Assembly: GCF_003729955.1 (NCBI RefSeq)
Contig: NZ_RJTX01000004.1
Location: 248,001 to 312,000, forward strand
From: Chryseobacterium daecheongense
GTDB taxonomy: Bacteria > Bacteroidota > Bacteroidia > Flavobacteriales > Weeksellaceae
Reading direction: 5' to 3'
DNA: 64,000 nt
The notes beneath the pieces are model-generated. The model was not told the DNA's origin, did no database searches, and saw only the letters and a list, made by a program, of their open reading frames with translations. A program made the position numbers and the translations under genes. This document shows positions 25,191-34,614 of this stretch, one piece after another (position 1 is the stretch's first letter; each line of letters starts with the position of its first letter).

Positions 25191-28031
25191 TTAAAATTTA
25201 ACATCAAACCCTAAAGTAAATGTTTTAGGAGAAGGATATTGACTTTGATCTGCAGCTCTGTTACTTTCAGCATCATAACCTTGCCATTTAGTCCAAGTTG
25301 CTAAGTTTTCAGCTTGTAATGTAATTCTTAATTCTCTTACAAATGTTCCGTTTAATAGAGATTTTGGAATATTATATCCTAACTGAATATTTCTAAGTCT
25401 TAGATAAGAACCATCAACTAAGAATCTATCTGACAATGCCTGAGCTTCGTAGTTAGTAGCTGTAAGCGAAGGAATATTTGTATTAGTATTCGTAGGAGTC
25501 CAAGCATTTAATAGATCTTTTGAAACATTGAACTGACCTAGATCTGTTGGATCGTAGAATCCTGACATATCATAATCATATCTGTATAGACCTGCAACAT
25601 AAGTAAATGTTGTAGATAAGTATAGTCCTTTATAGTCTAAATCAAATCCAAAACCACCTTGGTATTTAGGAATTGTGTTATACTTAAGAGGTCTTAAGTC
25701 AGCAGTTGTTGGTGTTTCTGTTGGGTTACCGTTGATATCTTCAAACAATAAGTTACCGTTACTTGGGTTAACACCTAAATAGTGATACACATATGGTGCT
25801 TGATATAACGATCCGTTTTGAGAATATACCATTGGCTGAGTTCCTTCTCTTAAAACTCCATCTGGTAAATCATATACTCTTTGCTTATTGATAGATCCAT
25901 TCCCTCTTAAAGTAAAGGTAAGGTTATCATTTTTAAACAGATCATAAGCAAGAGATAATTCATATCCACTGTTTCTTAAATCCTGTGGAGTATTCTGTCT
26001 GATAGATAAAACCCCACTTGTTGGAGATTGAGCCCAGTCATCGAAAAGGTCAATAGTTTTTCTATCATATATATCGAACTGTCCTCTTAATCTTCTGTTG
26101 AATAATTCGAAATCAGTACCTACGTTCCATTGTTTAGTAGTTTCCCATCTTAGGTCAGCATATCCTAAAGTGATTCCCATACCCATTAATCCGTTATAAA
26201 CGTTATTAACGATAGAGAAAGTATCAAGATATGGAGGAGGGTTTAGTCCAGCCCAAACAGTTCCATCTACAATCCTTTGGTTACCGGTTACCCCGTAAGA
26301 TCCTCTAATTTTAAATGAGCTAACCCATTTTACATTATCCATGAAGTTTTCTTCATCTACATTCCATCTACCTCCCACAGACCAGAAAGTACCCCATCTT
26401 TGATCCGCGCTGAATCTACTTGAAGCATCTCGTCTGATGTTGGCAACGATACCATATTTCTTGTTGTAGTCGTAATCAAGGTTACCAAAGAAAGAGAACA
26501 TATTCAATCTTGATTGTCCTGCTCCCACTGTTGGTACGTTGAAGTCATTAGCACTTGTATCTGTAACATATCCTGTTCCAGTTCCAGGTACCCAAGTTAA
26601 TGGATTAAGACCTCTTTGAGTAAATGTGCTTGATTTTAACATAGCATTGTTAAATTCGAAAGCACCCGTAGCATTAATTGTATGGTCTCCGAAAGACTTG
26701 CTATATTCTAATTGCCATAAATTGTTGAAGTAGAATTGTCTTGATTCAGCAATTGTTTCAGTACCTACAGCCTCAGTTCCGTTTTGGAATAAGAAAGAGT
26801 TGAATGAAATTGGATGCTGCCAAGTTAATCCGTTTTGAGTAATCAACTGAGCGTTCGCTCTCATTCTAGCAGTAAGGGAAGGAAGGATCTGATAAGACAT
26901 TTCAGAAGTAACGTCTAATCTCATTTCATCTAAACCAGTATAGAATGTTTTCATCTTATCCATCAAGAATAATGGAGTAAATAATAACGTTCCCTCAGTT
27001 TGGTATAGATCCCATAATTGCTGAGAATTTTGATACATGCTAGGAGAAAGGTGAGGTGCTCCTTGGTATGCACCAATGATCATGTTTTGGTTTACCCCTC
27101 CTGTTCCTAAACTTCCGATTTGATCGTTTCTAGTGAAACCGATTGCAGTACCTAAACTATATTTGAATTTATTGTCATTAGTTTTACCGTTAATTGTATT
27201 TCTAACAGTAAATCTCTTCATACCACTATTCTGTAAGATACCATCTTGTTGTAAGTAACCTACGTTAGTATAGCTATTGATATTTTTAGCTCCTGTAGTT
27301 ACAGAGAAATCATGACTCTGTAAGAAAGAAGGTCTGAAGAAAATATCTCGCCAGTTTGTATTTGTTTGATAATTATCAATTTCTTGCTGAGTCATACCAG
27401 CTCCTACACCAGCACCATATCTGTTTTCAAGAGTTAATAATTCTCTCGCATTAGCTAAATTATATCTAGCATTCTGCAACGTTGAAACCCCAATCTGAGA
27501 TCTGTAGTTAAATGTTGTTCTATCACCATATCTACCAGATTTCGTTTTGATAACGATAACCCCGTTAGAACCTCTGTTACCATATTGAGCTGTAGCAGAA
27601 GCATCTTTCAATACTTCCATGCTTTCAACATCATTAGGGTTTAATGATCTGAATGAGTCACTGTTTGTTGGGAAACCATCGATTACATATAACGGGTCAG
27701 TGTTACCACTGAAAGTACCAACCCCTCTGATGATTACAGTAGGTTTAGCCCCCGGTTGCCCAGTTCCAGTACTAATATTAACCCCAGCCAACTGCCCCTG
27801 AACAACGTTCATAAGGTTTGAGTTTGGTCTACCGTTAATAGTTTCTTCTTTAATTTGCGCAGTAGATACCACTGCAGTTTTTTTAGATACAGCTCTATAT
27901 CCAACTACTACAACCTCATCGATTTTAGTCTCTTTTTTTGGAATAGTATCCTGTTTTGCTTGCGCCAATAGTGTTTGCCCACCCATAAAGAACAATACTC
28001 CAGCACTCAATACACGTAATTTAACATTCAT
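25191..28031 (-). CDS. SusC/RagA-family TonB-dependent outer-membrane transporter
   Basis: A 946-residue SusC homologue. A signal peptide (about 1-25, ending LLAQA) leads straight to the plug (TKIDEVVVVGYRAVSKKTAV; then QYGNRGSNGVIVIKTKSGR at about 148-166), so it too lacks the carboxypeptidase-like N-terminal domain. The barrel contains WGTFWSVGGRWNVDEENFM and ends YPSPKTFTLGFDVKF. It imports a bulky nutrient with the SusD partner. Codons are strongly biased, suggesting high expression. A palindrome lies in its promoter region. Confidence 0.94.
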   Translation of the reverse strand: MNVKLRVLSAGVLFFMGGQTLLAQAKQDTIPKKETKIDEVVVVGYRAVSKKTAVVSTAQIKEETINGRPNSNLMNVVQGQLAGVNISTGTGQPGAKPTVIIRGVGTFSGNTDPLYVIDGFPTNSDSFRSLNPNDVESMEVLKDASATAQYGNRGSNGVIVIKTKSGRYGDRTTFNYRSQIGVSTLQNARYNLANARELLTLENRYGAGVGAGMTQQEIDNYQTNTNWRDIFFRPSFLQSHDFSVTTGAKNINSYTNVGYLQQDGILQNSGMKRFTVRNTINGKTNDNKFKYSLGTAIGFTRNDQIGSLGTGGVNQNMIIGAYQGAPHLSPSMYQNSQQLWDLYQTEGTLLFTPLFLMDKMKTFYTGLDEMRLDVTSEMSYQILPSLTARMRANAQLITQNGLTWQHPISFNSFLFQNGTEAVGTETIAESRQFYFNNLWQLEYSKSFGDHTINATGAFEFNNAMLKSSTFTQRGLNPLTWVPGTGTGYVTDTSANDFNVPTVGAGQSRLNMFSFFGNLDYDYNKKYGIVANIRRDASSRFSADQRWGTFWSVGGRWNVDEENFMDNVKWVSSFKIRGSYGVTGNQRIVDGTVWAGLNPPPYLDTFSIVNNVYNGLMGMGITLGYADLRWETTKQWNVGTDFELFNRRLRGQFDIYDRKTIDLFDDWAQSPTSGVLSIRQNTPQDLRNSGYELSLAYDLFKNDNLTFTLRGNGSINKQRVYDLPDGVLREGTQPMVYSQNGSLYQAPYVYHYLGVNPSNGNLLFEDINGNPTETPTTADLRPLKYNTIPKYQGGFGFDLDYKGLYLSTTFTYVAGLYRYDYDMSGFYDPTDLGQFNVSKDLLNAWTPTNTNTNIPSLTATNYEAQALSDRFLVDGSYLRLRNIQLGYNIPKSLLNGTFVRELRITLQAENLATWTKWQGYDAESNRAADQSQYPSPKTFTLGFDVKF

Positions 28032-28060
28032 ATTAACAAATTTTAATATATTTTAATAGG

Positions 28061-28091
28061 CAAATATGTTAATAAATATTAACACTTGCAA
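28061..28091 (-). promoter_or_regulatory. Candidate promoter of the second susC operon
   Basis: On the minus strand CATATTTG (28068-28061, one mismatch to TAnnTTTG) lies 20 bases after TTG (28091-28089). The expected transcript start is near 28054, giving a leader of about 23 bases. Confidence 0.45.
28067..28084. promoter_or_regulatory. 18-bp perfect palindrome between the -33 and -7 elements of susC
   Basis: TGTTAATAAATATTAACA (arms TGTTAATA and TATTAACA, centre AA) fills the promoter spacer, an ideal repressor position. No regulator gene is adjacent. The rest of the 28092-28290 gap is AT-rich with nothing recognised. Confidence 0.55.
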
Positions 28092-28282
28092 GTTTTTTAA
28101 TCACATATACAGGCTTCTTTTTCACAATAAATAGTGAATTATAGATAAAACAAATAAAACTTAGCAATAATAGACCGTTATTATTTAATAAACTTCAAAA
28201 TAACTATAACAAAAAACACATTTAACAAATAATCATCAATGCGAAAAATATTATTTAGAATTATTATAAATTAAAAGAAGAG

Positions 28283-28317
28283 AAATAAAAAAACCACTTG
28301 GTAAACAAGTGGTTTTC
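28283..28317 (-). terminator. Terminator of the rimP-nusA-infB operon
   Basis: AAAACCACTTG (28291-28301) and CAAGTGGTTTT (28307-28317) pair perfectly around five bases; the minus strand continues into a T-rich run. It lies 21 bases after the infB stop. Confidence 0.9.
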
Positions 28318-28338
28318 ATCTATTTAAATTAAAAAGCT

Positions 28339-31284
28339 TTATTTCAACTTCTTCTTTACAGCAACTTCTTCATACACCTCTAAAATATCTCCTACTTCAA
28401 TATCGTTATATCCTTTAAGGTTCAATCCACATTCGTAGCCTTTTGTAACTTCTTTCACATCATCCTTGAAACGCTTTAAGCTTTCCAATTCACCATCAAA
28501 TTTTACGATACCGTCTCTCAATACTCTTACTTTAGAGTTTCTTGTTACTTTACCTGAAAGAACCATACAACCTGCAATTGTCCCTACCTTAGAAATCTTG
28601 AATATTTCTCTGATTTCAACGTTACCGATCACCTGTTCTTTAATTTCAGGAGAAAGCATTCCCTCCATCGCTTCTTTTACTTCTTCAATTGCGGCATAGA
28701 TTACAGAATAAGTTCTAATCTCAATTTCTTCTCTATCTGCAAGATCTTTAGCATTAGCTCCGGCTCTTACGTTGAATCCGATAATGATAGCATCAGATGC
28801 CGTAGCAAGGTTAACATCAGATTCGGTGATCTGACCTACCCCTTTATGAAGAATATTAACATTGATCTCTTCTGTAGATAATCTCTGTAACTGATCGGAT
28901 AATGCTTCTACCGAACCATCCACGTCTCCTTTCAGGATAATATTCAATTCTTTGAAATCACCCAGAGCAATTCTTCTTCCAAGCTCTTCAAGGGTCGTAT
29001 GCTTTTTAGTTCTGATAGAAAGTTCTCTCTGAAGCTGTTCTCTCTTGTTGGCAATAGTTTTTGCCTCACTTTCATCTTCATATACTTTAAACTTATCCCC
29101 TGCAGTTGGCGCTCCATCCAATCCTAAAATAGTAACCGGAATTGAAGGTCCTGCCTCTTTAAGGTTTCTTCCTCTTTCGTCAAGCATTGCTTTTACCTTA
29201 CCATGGTTTTTACCGGCAAGAACATAATCTCCAACTCTTAAAGTACCGGTTTGCACCAACATTGTTGATACATATCCTCTACCCTTATCTAAAGATGCTT
29301 CAATAACAACACCCTGAGCATTTCTGTTAGGATTAGCCTTTAATTCCAATAATTCAGCCTGAAGCAATACTTTCTCCAATAAAAGATCAATATTATTACC
29401 AAACTTCGCAGAGATCTCCTGAGACTGAACATTTCCACCCCATTCTTCCACTAAGATATTCATTCCTGAAAGCTGTTGACGGATGTTATCCGGATTGGCA
29501 TTCGGTTTGTCCACTTTGTTCAAAGCAATGATCATTGGCACTCCGGCAGCTTGTGCGTGAGAGATCGCTTCTTTTGTCTGAGGCATCACATCATCATCCG
29601 CTGCAATCACAATAATAGCGATATCGGTAATTTGAGCACCTCTGGCTCTCATCGCTGTAAACGCTTCGTGACCTGGCGTATCTAAGAATGTAATTCTCTG
29701 ACCGTTTTCAAGCTTCACGTTATAGGCACCAATGTGCTGGGTAATTCCTCCAGATTCACCGGCAATTACGTTAGTTTTTCTGATATAGTCAAGCAATGAT
29801 GTCTTACCGTGGTCAACGTGTCCCATTACAGTAACGATCGGTGCTCTTGGGCTAAGATCTTCTTCAGTATCGATTTCTTCTTCTGCATCATTTTCTTCAA
29901 GATCTGCATCAGAGAATTCAATTTTATATCCGAATTCATCTGCCACAAGCAATAAAGTATCCGCTTCAAGTCTCTGGTTCATAGTAACCATAACTCCTAG
30001 TGAGAAACAAGCAGAGATAACTTCAGTTGGCGAAACGTTCATTAAACTTGCCAATTCTCCTACTGTAATAAATTCAGTAACTTTCAGAGTTCTGTCTTGT
30101 GCTTCAAGCTCTTGTTGACGCTCATCCTGTTCCCTACGGAAAGTTCTTTTATCTTTTCTGTGTTTTGCAGATTTAGATTTACCTCCTTTATTGGTAAGTT
30201 TCTCAAGAGTTTCCTTGATCTGGTTTTTAACTTGTTCATCCGTTAATTCAACAGGCATTACTCTTTGCCCAGGTCTGTTGTTCTGACCTCCTTTCTTGAA
30301 TCCTCCGCCTTGGCCTTGTGGACGGTTACCTTGATTGTTGTTTCCAAAACGGTTTCCGCCTTGGCCACCTTGACCTTGTGGACGATTTCCTTGGCCACCC
30401 TGACCTTGCGGACGGTTTCCTTGGTTTCCTCCATGAGGACGGTTTCCTTGACCACCACCTTGGTTGTTTCCGGATTGTTGATTATTTCCTTGATTCGGTT
30501 GATTAGAACCAGGTTTTTCAATTCTTTTTCTTTTCTTTTTAGCACCCGCAGAAGATCTTGACTTATCTGCAAATTGAGTTAAATCAATCTTTTCCCCAAC
30601 AATTTTTGGTCCATCAAGTTTTTGATAAACGGTCTCAATTTTTTGAGGTTCCTGTGGTTCCTCAGCTGCCTGAGTCTCAGGTTTTGTTTCAACTGGTTTT
30701 GGCTCAGCAGCAACAGGCTTAGGAGTTTCTTTCACAGGCTCTTCAACCGGTTTTTGTTCCACTTTCTTTTCTTCCACTACAGGCTTTTCTTTCTTAGCAG
30801 GTCTGTTTCTGCTTTCTATTTGGGATAAATCAATTTTATCTAAAACCTTAAACTCCTGTTTCTCAGGTGTTGCCGGAGTAACTTCAGGAGCAGGAGCCGG
30901 TTTTGGTTCCTCTTTTTTCTCTTCTGCAACAGGTGCAGGAGCCGGAGCTTCTTCAGCTTCAGGTTTTTTATTTTCTAAATCTATTTTACCTAAAATTTTG
31001 GTTTCAGGTTTTAAATTAGCTTTAGCTCTTATGACTTCAGGGGTTTTCTTTTCTTCAATTTCCAGTTTTTCTTCCGGAACTTTGGTGATCACCACTTCAT
31101 GGGAAGCCTTACGTTGTTCACCATCCTTGGCAAACTCAGCCTCCAATGCAGAATATGCCGCTTCTTCCAATTGAGCGTTAGGATTGCTTTCAACCTCAAA
31201 GCCCTTGGATTGTAAAAACTCTACTAATCTGGACATCGAAATGTTGAATTCCTTGACCGCTTTATTTAATCTAATTTTTGGCAT
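28339..31284 (-). CDS. infB: Translation initiation factor IF-2
   Basis: A 981-residue IF-2, which places initiator tRNA on the ribosome using GTP. The N-terminal IF2_N domain ([20 protein letters not shown]) is followed by a Pro/Glu/Lys-rich linker and a Gly/Asn/Gln/Arg-rich low-complexity segment at about 250-340 built from [14 protein letters not shown] units. A second IF2_N-like element ([20 protein letters not shown]) precedes the G domain with [14 protein letters not shown] (about 487), DTPGHEAFT and NKVDKP. The C-terminal domains end [17 protein letters not shown]. It is the last gene of the rimP-nusA-infB operon. The low-complexity stretch is longer than in most relatives I know. Confidence 0.97.
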   Translation of the reverse strand: MPKIRLNKAVKEFNISMSRLVEFLQSKGFEVESNPNAQLEEAAYSALEAEFAKDGEQRKASHEVVITKVPEEKLEIEEKKTPEVIRAKANLKPETKILGKIDLENKKPEAEEAPAPAPVAEEKKEEPKPAPAPEVTPATPEKQEFKVLDKIDLSQIESRNRPAKKEKPVVEEKKVEQKPVEEPVKETPKPVAAEPKPVETKPETQAAEEPQEPQKIETVYQKLDGPKIVGEKIDLTQFADKSRSSAGAKKKRKRIEKPGSNQPNQGNNQQSGNNQGGGQGNRPHGGNQGNRPQGQGGQGNRPQGQGGQGGNRFGNNNQGNRPQGQGGGFKKGGQNNRPGQRVMPVELTDEQVKNQIKETLEKLTNKGGKSKSAKHRKDKRTFRREQDERQQELEAQDRTLKVTEFITVGELASLMNVSPTEVISACFSLGVMVTMNQRLEADTLLLVADEFGYKIEFSDADLEENDAEEEIDTEEDLSPRAPIVTVMGHVDHGKTSLLDYIRKTNVIAGESGGITQHIGAYNVKLENGQRITFLDTPGHEAFTAMRARGAQITDIAIIVIAADDDVMPQTKEAISHAQAAGVPMIIALNKVDKPNANPDNIRQQLSGMNILVEEWGGNVQSQEISAKFGNNIDLLLEKVLLQAELLELKANPNRNAQGVVIEASLDKGRGYVSTMLVQTGTLRVGDYVLAGKNHGKVKAMLDERGRNLKEAGPSIPVTILGLDGAPTAGDKFKVYEDESEAKTIANKREQLQRELSIRTKKHTTLEELGRRIALGDFKELNIILKGDVDGSVEALSDQLQRLSTEEINVNILHKGVGQITESDVNLATASDAIIIGFNVRAGANAKDLADREEIEIRTYSVIYAAIEEVKEAMEGMLSPEIKEQVIGNVEIREIFKISKVGTIAGCMVLSGKVTRNSKVRVLRDGIVKFDGELESLKRFKDDVKEVTKGYECGLNLKGYNDIEVGDILEVYEEVAVKKKLK

Positions 31285-31360
31285 TTATATTATTTACTAT
31301 TTTTTAATTTTTAAAATTAAAGTATTTCTTTTTTACTGTTTATTAAAATTATTTAAAATT

Positions 31361-32596
31361 TTAATCCTCAAATTCTTCTCTTAATATACGTTTTACCTCT
31401 TCAATTGTCTCCTCTTCAAGGTCAACCATATTTAAAAGACTCTCGGTATCTTTATCCAAGACAGATTTTGCAGTAGTAAGACCTACTTTCTTGAATTCCT
31501 CCAAAATCCATTCTTCAATGTCGTCATTAAATTCTTTCAATTCAACGTCATCATCCTCGCTGGACTCTCTATATACATCAATTTCATATCCTGTCAACCA
31601 AGAAGCCAGTCTGATATTTTGACCTTGTTTTCCAATCACTTTGGAAATCTCTTCAACCGGAGTATATACTAATGCATAGGTATCTCCTTCGTTGATGTCA
31701 ATTTTATTGATGGTAACATTTCCTAACGCTCTCTTCACCAAAATCTCAGGGTTTTTAGACCACTGAATCACATCGATGTTTTCATTTCTCAACTCTCTTA
31801 CAACGCCATGGATTCTTGATCCTTTCACTCCCACACAAGCTCCTACCGGATCAATTCTGTCGTCATAAGCATCTACTGCAATCTTCGCCTTTTCTCCAGG
31901 AATTCTCACCACTTTTTTCAGGATGATGGTTCCGTCCTGGATCTCAGGAATTTCCAGCTCTAATAATTTTTCCAGGAATTTAGGTGCAGTTCTTGAAATA
32001 ATAATTTGTGGTTTAGAACCTTTAAAGTCTACTGTTTCTACAATAGCTCTGATATTTTCACCTTTTTTAAAGAAATCGGATGGAATCTGATTTTCTTTTG
32101 GCAGGATAAATTCATTTCCTTCGTCATCCAGCAAAATAACGTGCTTGTGACGGATGTGGTGGATCTCCCCTACTACAATTTCCCCAATTCTGTCTCTGAA
32201 CTGCTCGTACAACATGGCATTGTTATGCTCCTGTAATTTTGTAGCTAAAATCTGCTTCAAAGTAAGGATATTTCTTCTTCCCAATTGAGCAACAGGGATT
32301 TCCATGGTATATTCTTCCCCCACTTCAAAAGTAGGATCTATTTTCTTAGCCTCAGAAATTTCAATTTCCAAGTCATCATCTTCAGACATTTCATCCTCTA
32401 CAATCGTCTTATTCAGGAATATCTGAAAATCTCCTTTATCAGGGTTCACAATCACATCAAAATGATCATCTGAATCGAATCTTTTTCTCAAAAGAGTTTT
32501 CAGTGAATCTTCAATAATTGCCATAAGATCAATCTTACTGATCCCCTTTTCGTCTTTAAAATCACCAAAGGATTCAATCAACGCTATATTATCCAT
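31361..32596 (-). CDS. nusA: Transcription termination/antitermination protein NusA
   Basis: A 411-residue NusA that binds RNA polymerase and nascent RNA to control pausing and termination. The N-terminal domain, an S1 domain (GEIVVGEIHHIRHKHVIL at about 138-155) and two KH domains (GACVGVKGSRIHGVVREL; EISKVIGKQGQNIRLA) are visible, and an acidic C-terminal tail (about 360-411) follows. It lies between rimP (17 bases upstream) and infB (76 bases downstream), the conserved order in bacteria. Confidence 0.97.
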   Translation of the reverse strand: MDNIALIESFGDFKDEKGISKIDLMAIIEDSLKTLLRKRFDSDDHFDVIVNPDKGDFQIFLNKTIVEDEMSEDDDLEIEISEAKKIDPTFEVGEEYTMEIPVAQLGRRNILTLKQILATKLQEHNNAMLYEQFRDRIGEIVVGEIHHIRHKHVILLDDEGNEFILPKENQIPSDFFKKGENIRAIVETVDFKGSKPQIIISRTAPKFLEKLLELEIPEIQDGTIILKKVVRIPGEKAKIAVDAYDDRIDPVGACVGVKGSRIHGVVRELRNENIDVIQWSKNPEILVKRALGNVTINKIDINEGDTYALVYTPVEEISKVIGKQGQNIRLASWLTGYEIDVYRESSEDDDVELKEFNDDIEEWILEEFKKVGLTTAKSVLDKDTESLLNMVDLEEETIEEVKRILREEFED

Positions 32597-32613
32597 TTAT
32601 CTTTTTTCTTTTT

Positions 32614-33081
32614 TTAAAATTTAATTACTACTAATGCTTTTTTTATCTCAGTATAAGGTATTTCCTTTTCTTCTTCCACATCCACTTTACCCTTCCCTAT
32701 GTCTTTTGGTTTTCTGTATCGTAAAACAAGAGTGATTTTTTCTTCATCCACTTTAGACAATTCTCCTTCGATCTTGGAAGAGTCATTCAACAGAACTTCA
32801 ATTTCTCGTCCGATGTTTTTATTGAATTGTCGCGGAGTTGATAAAGGCTCACTTAATCCGGCCGACATTACCTGCAGGCTGAAATCATGCTCTTCACGAT
32901 CCATATTGAACTCTATTGCACGGCTTGCATCCAGACAGTCCTGCAAAGAAACTCCATTGTCACCATCTAAAATTACTGTAATATCATCCCCGGCAGAAAA
33001 CTTTAAATCGATAAGAAATAAGTCTTTTCTGGTTTCAAGGAACTCATGTAACAGTTCTTCAATTCTTTTTCTAAACTCCAT
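32614..33081 (-). CDS. rimP: Ribosome maturation factor RimP
   Basis: A 155-residue RimP, needed for maturation of the 30S subunit. The N-terminal alpha/beta domain (LIDLKFSAGDDITVILDGDNGVSLQDCLDASR, split by a loop) and the C-terminal SH3-like domain (REIEVLLND...KKALVVIKF) match the family. It heads the rimP-nusA-infB operon. Its ATG at 33081 comes four bases after the stop of a short upstream ORF and 30 bases after a terminator-like hairpin, so its expression may be set by attenuation. Confidence 0.95.
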   Translation of the reverse strand: MEFRKRIEELLHEFLETRKDLFLIDLKFSAGDDITVILDGDNGVSLQDCLDASRAIEFNMDREEHDFSLQVMSAGLSEPLSTPRQFNKNIGREIEVLLNDSSKIEGELSKVDEEKITLVLRYRKPKDIGKGKVDVEEEKEIPYTEIKKALVVIKF

Positions 33082-33085
33082 ATAA

Positions 33086-33136
33086 TTATCTTGGTTTACC
33101 TGTACGAAAAAAGGCTTTCTTCCGAAGCCTTCTCAT
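33086..33136 (-). CDS. Candidate 16-codon leader ORF upstream of rimP
   Basis: ATG at 33136-33134 opens a 16-residue frame, MRRLRKKAFFRTGKPR, ending with TAA at 33088-33086, four bases before the rimP ATG. Half of its residues are Arg or Lys. A purine-rich GGAAAAAA precedes the ATG. The frame runs through the terminator hairpin at 33107-33131, so a ribosome on it would open that hairpin. Its existence as a translated peptide is inference; a frame of this length can arise by chance. Confidence 0.35.
   Translation of the reverse strand: MRRLRKKAFFRTGKPR
33107..33131 (-). terminator. Attenuator-like hairpin in the rimP-nusA-infB leader
   Basis: On the minus strand AAGGCTT (33131-33125) and AAGCCTT (33117-33111) pair around seven bases and are followed by TTTT, completing an intrinsic-terminator shape. 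No minus-strand gene lies upstream, and the promoter at 33157-33187 places this hairpin inside the operon leader. Confidence 0.65.
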
Positions 33137-33156
33137 TTTTTTCCGTAAATCCAATG

Positions 33157-33187
33157 CAAATATACACATTTTTTCTAAAAAAGCAAA
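33157..33187 (-). promoter_or_regulatory. Promoter of the rimP-nusA-infB operon
   Basis: On the minus strand TTTG (33187-33184), a 19-base spacer, then TATATTTG (33164-33157): an exact match to the Bacteroidota vegetative consensus. Predicted start near 33150 gives a leader of about 70 bases. Confidence 0.8.
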
Positions 33188-33261
33188 ATCATCTTAGTAT
33201 CAAGTAAATAAGCAGGTTTGCATTTATCCTTAAAATTAAAACACAATGATGGTATTTTTAC

Positions 33262-33269
33262 TATTTTTG
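33262..33269 (+). promoter_or_regulatory. Candidate -7 element of the ugd-rfbB-rfbA operon
   Basis: TATTTTTG matches TAnnTTTG 25 bases before the ugd start codon. No TTG at the right distance upstream, so the promoter is tentative. Confidence 0.4.
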
Positions 33270-33294
33270 TCATGAATTTTTAAAAACATACATT

Positions 33295-34611
33295 TTGAAT
33301 ATAACGATTGTAGGAACAGGTTACGTAGGATTGGTTACAGGAACCACGCTTGCAGAACTTGGCAATTCAGTATACTGTGTTGATATTGATGAAAAAAAAG
33401 TAGAAGGGATGAAAAACGGCATTGTTCCCATTTATGAGCCGAACCTTGAGGAAATGTTCTTGAGAAACATTCAGGCTGAAAGGTTATTTTTCACCACCAA
33501 CTTAAAAGAAGCTTTAGACAAAAGCGAGGTCGTTTACCTGGCTCTTCCTACTCCTCCGGGAGAAGACGGGTCTGCAGACCTTTCTTACGTTTTACAGGTT
33601 GCTAATAATATCGGAGAAATGATGACCGAATATAAGGTTATCGTTAATAAAAGTACAGTTCCCGTAGGTACTGCCGATAAAGTAAGCGAAGTAATATCTT
33701 CTAAAACCGACATTCCTTTTGATGTGGTTTCGAATCCTGAGTTTTTAAGGGAGGGTTTTGCAGTAGAAGATTCCATGAACCCGGCAAGAGTGGTGGTAGG
33801 ATCAAGCTCTGAGAAAGCAAAAGAAATTATGGCTAAAATTTACCAGCCATTTACCAACACCGGCATTCCAATTATTTTTATGGATGAAAAATCCTCAGAA
33901 CTCACCAAATATGCTGCGAATTCATTTCTAGCTGTGAAAATCACTTTCATGAATGAAATTGCCAACTATTGTGAAAAAGTAGGTGCAGATGTTGATAAAG
34001 TGAGATTAGGGATGGGAAGCGATGACAGAATTGGGCACAGATTCTTATTTCCGGGAATCGGGTATGGAGGAAGCTGTTTTCCTAAAGATGTAAAAGCTTT
34101 AATTAAATCTGGAAAGCAGGAGGATTTCAATTTCCAGATTTTAGAAGCTACAGAAAATGTAAATACTGCACAGAAGGTGATCCTGGTTTCCGACATTGAG
34201 AATTATTTCGGGGGCAACCTGGAAGGAAAAACCATTGCTTTATGGGGATTAGCTTTTAAAGCCAATACAGATGACATCCGTGAAGCTTCTTCTTTGGACA
34301 ATATTAATCTGCTTTTAAAAAAAGGCGCGAAAATTGTTGCGTATGATGCGGTTGCCGAAAAGAACGTTCAAAAAGTTCTTGGAGATAAAATTCAATATGC
34401 AAAAAGTATGTATGAAGCTTTAGAGAATGCTGATGCACTATTTATCGCAACAGAATGGCCAGAGTTTAAAAATCCGAATTTCAAGCTTATGGCCGAAAAA
34501 ATGAAAAATAAAGTTATTTTTGACGGAAGGAATATGTATCCATTGGAAGTTCCTGAACAAAATGGATTTTATTATAAAAGTATTGGTAGAAAAACCATTT
34601 TAAGCAAATAA
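33295..34611 (+). CDS. ugd: UDP-glucose 6-dehydrogenase
   Basis: A 438-residue enzyme that oxidises UDP-glucose twice to UDP-glucuronic acid in the cytoplasm, using NAD. It begins with the Rossmann motif ITIVGTGYVGLVTG, has LPTPPGEDGSADLSYV, the segment SELTKYAANSFLAVKITFMNE with the catalytic Lys, and the active-site Cys in GYGGSCFPKD at about 258-267. The start is a TTG codon at 33295; no in-frame ATG lies nearby upstream. It heads a three-gene nucleotide-sugar operon with rfbB and rfbA. UDP-GlcA probably feeds the polysaccharide made by the downstream cluster. Confidence 0.95.
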   Translation: MNITIVGTGYVGLVTGTTLAELGNSVYCVDIDEKKVEGMKNGIVPIYEPNLEEMFLRNIQAERLFFTTNLKEALDKSEVVYLALPTPPGEDGSADLSYVLQVANNIGEMMTEYKVIVNKSTVPVGTADKVSEVISSKTDIPFDVVSNPEFLREGFAVEDSMNPARVVVGSSSEKAKEIMAKIYQPFTNTGIPIIFMDEKSSELTKYAANSFLAVKITFMNEIANYCEKVGADVDKVRLGMGSDDRIGHRFLFPGIGYGGSCFPKDVKALIKSGKQEDFNFQILEATENVNTAQKVILVSDIENYFGGNLEGKTIALWGLAFKANTDDIREASSLDNINLLLKKGAKIVAYDAVAEKNVQKVLGDKIQYAKSMYEALENADALFIATEWPEFKNPNFKLMAEKMKNKVIFDGRNMYPLEVPEQNGFYYKSIGRKTILSK

Positions 34612-34614
34612 TAG

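Noticed and set aside
30290..30500. Short direct repeats as a CRISPR-like array
   Set aside because: The units have no unique spacers and translate as repeats within IF-2.
30258..30572. Long open frames on both strands across the infB repeat
   Set aside because: They are by-products of the repetitive Gly/Gln/Arg coding sequence of IF-2 and have no independent support.
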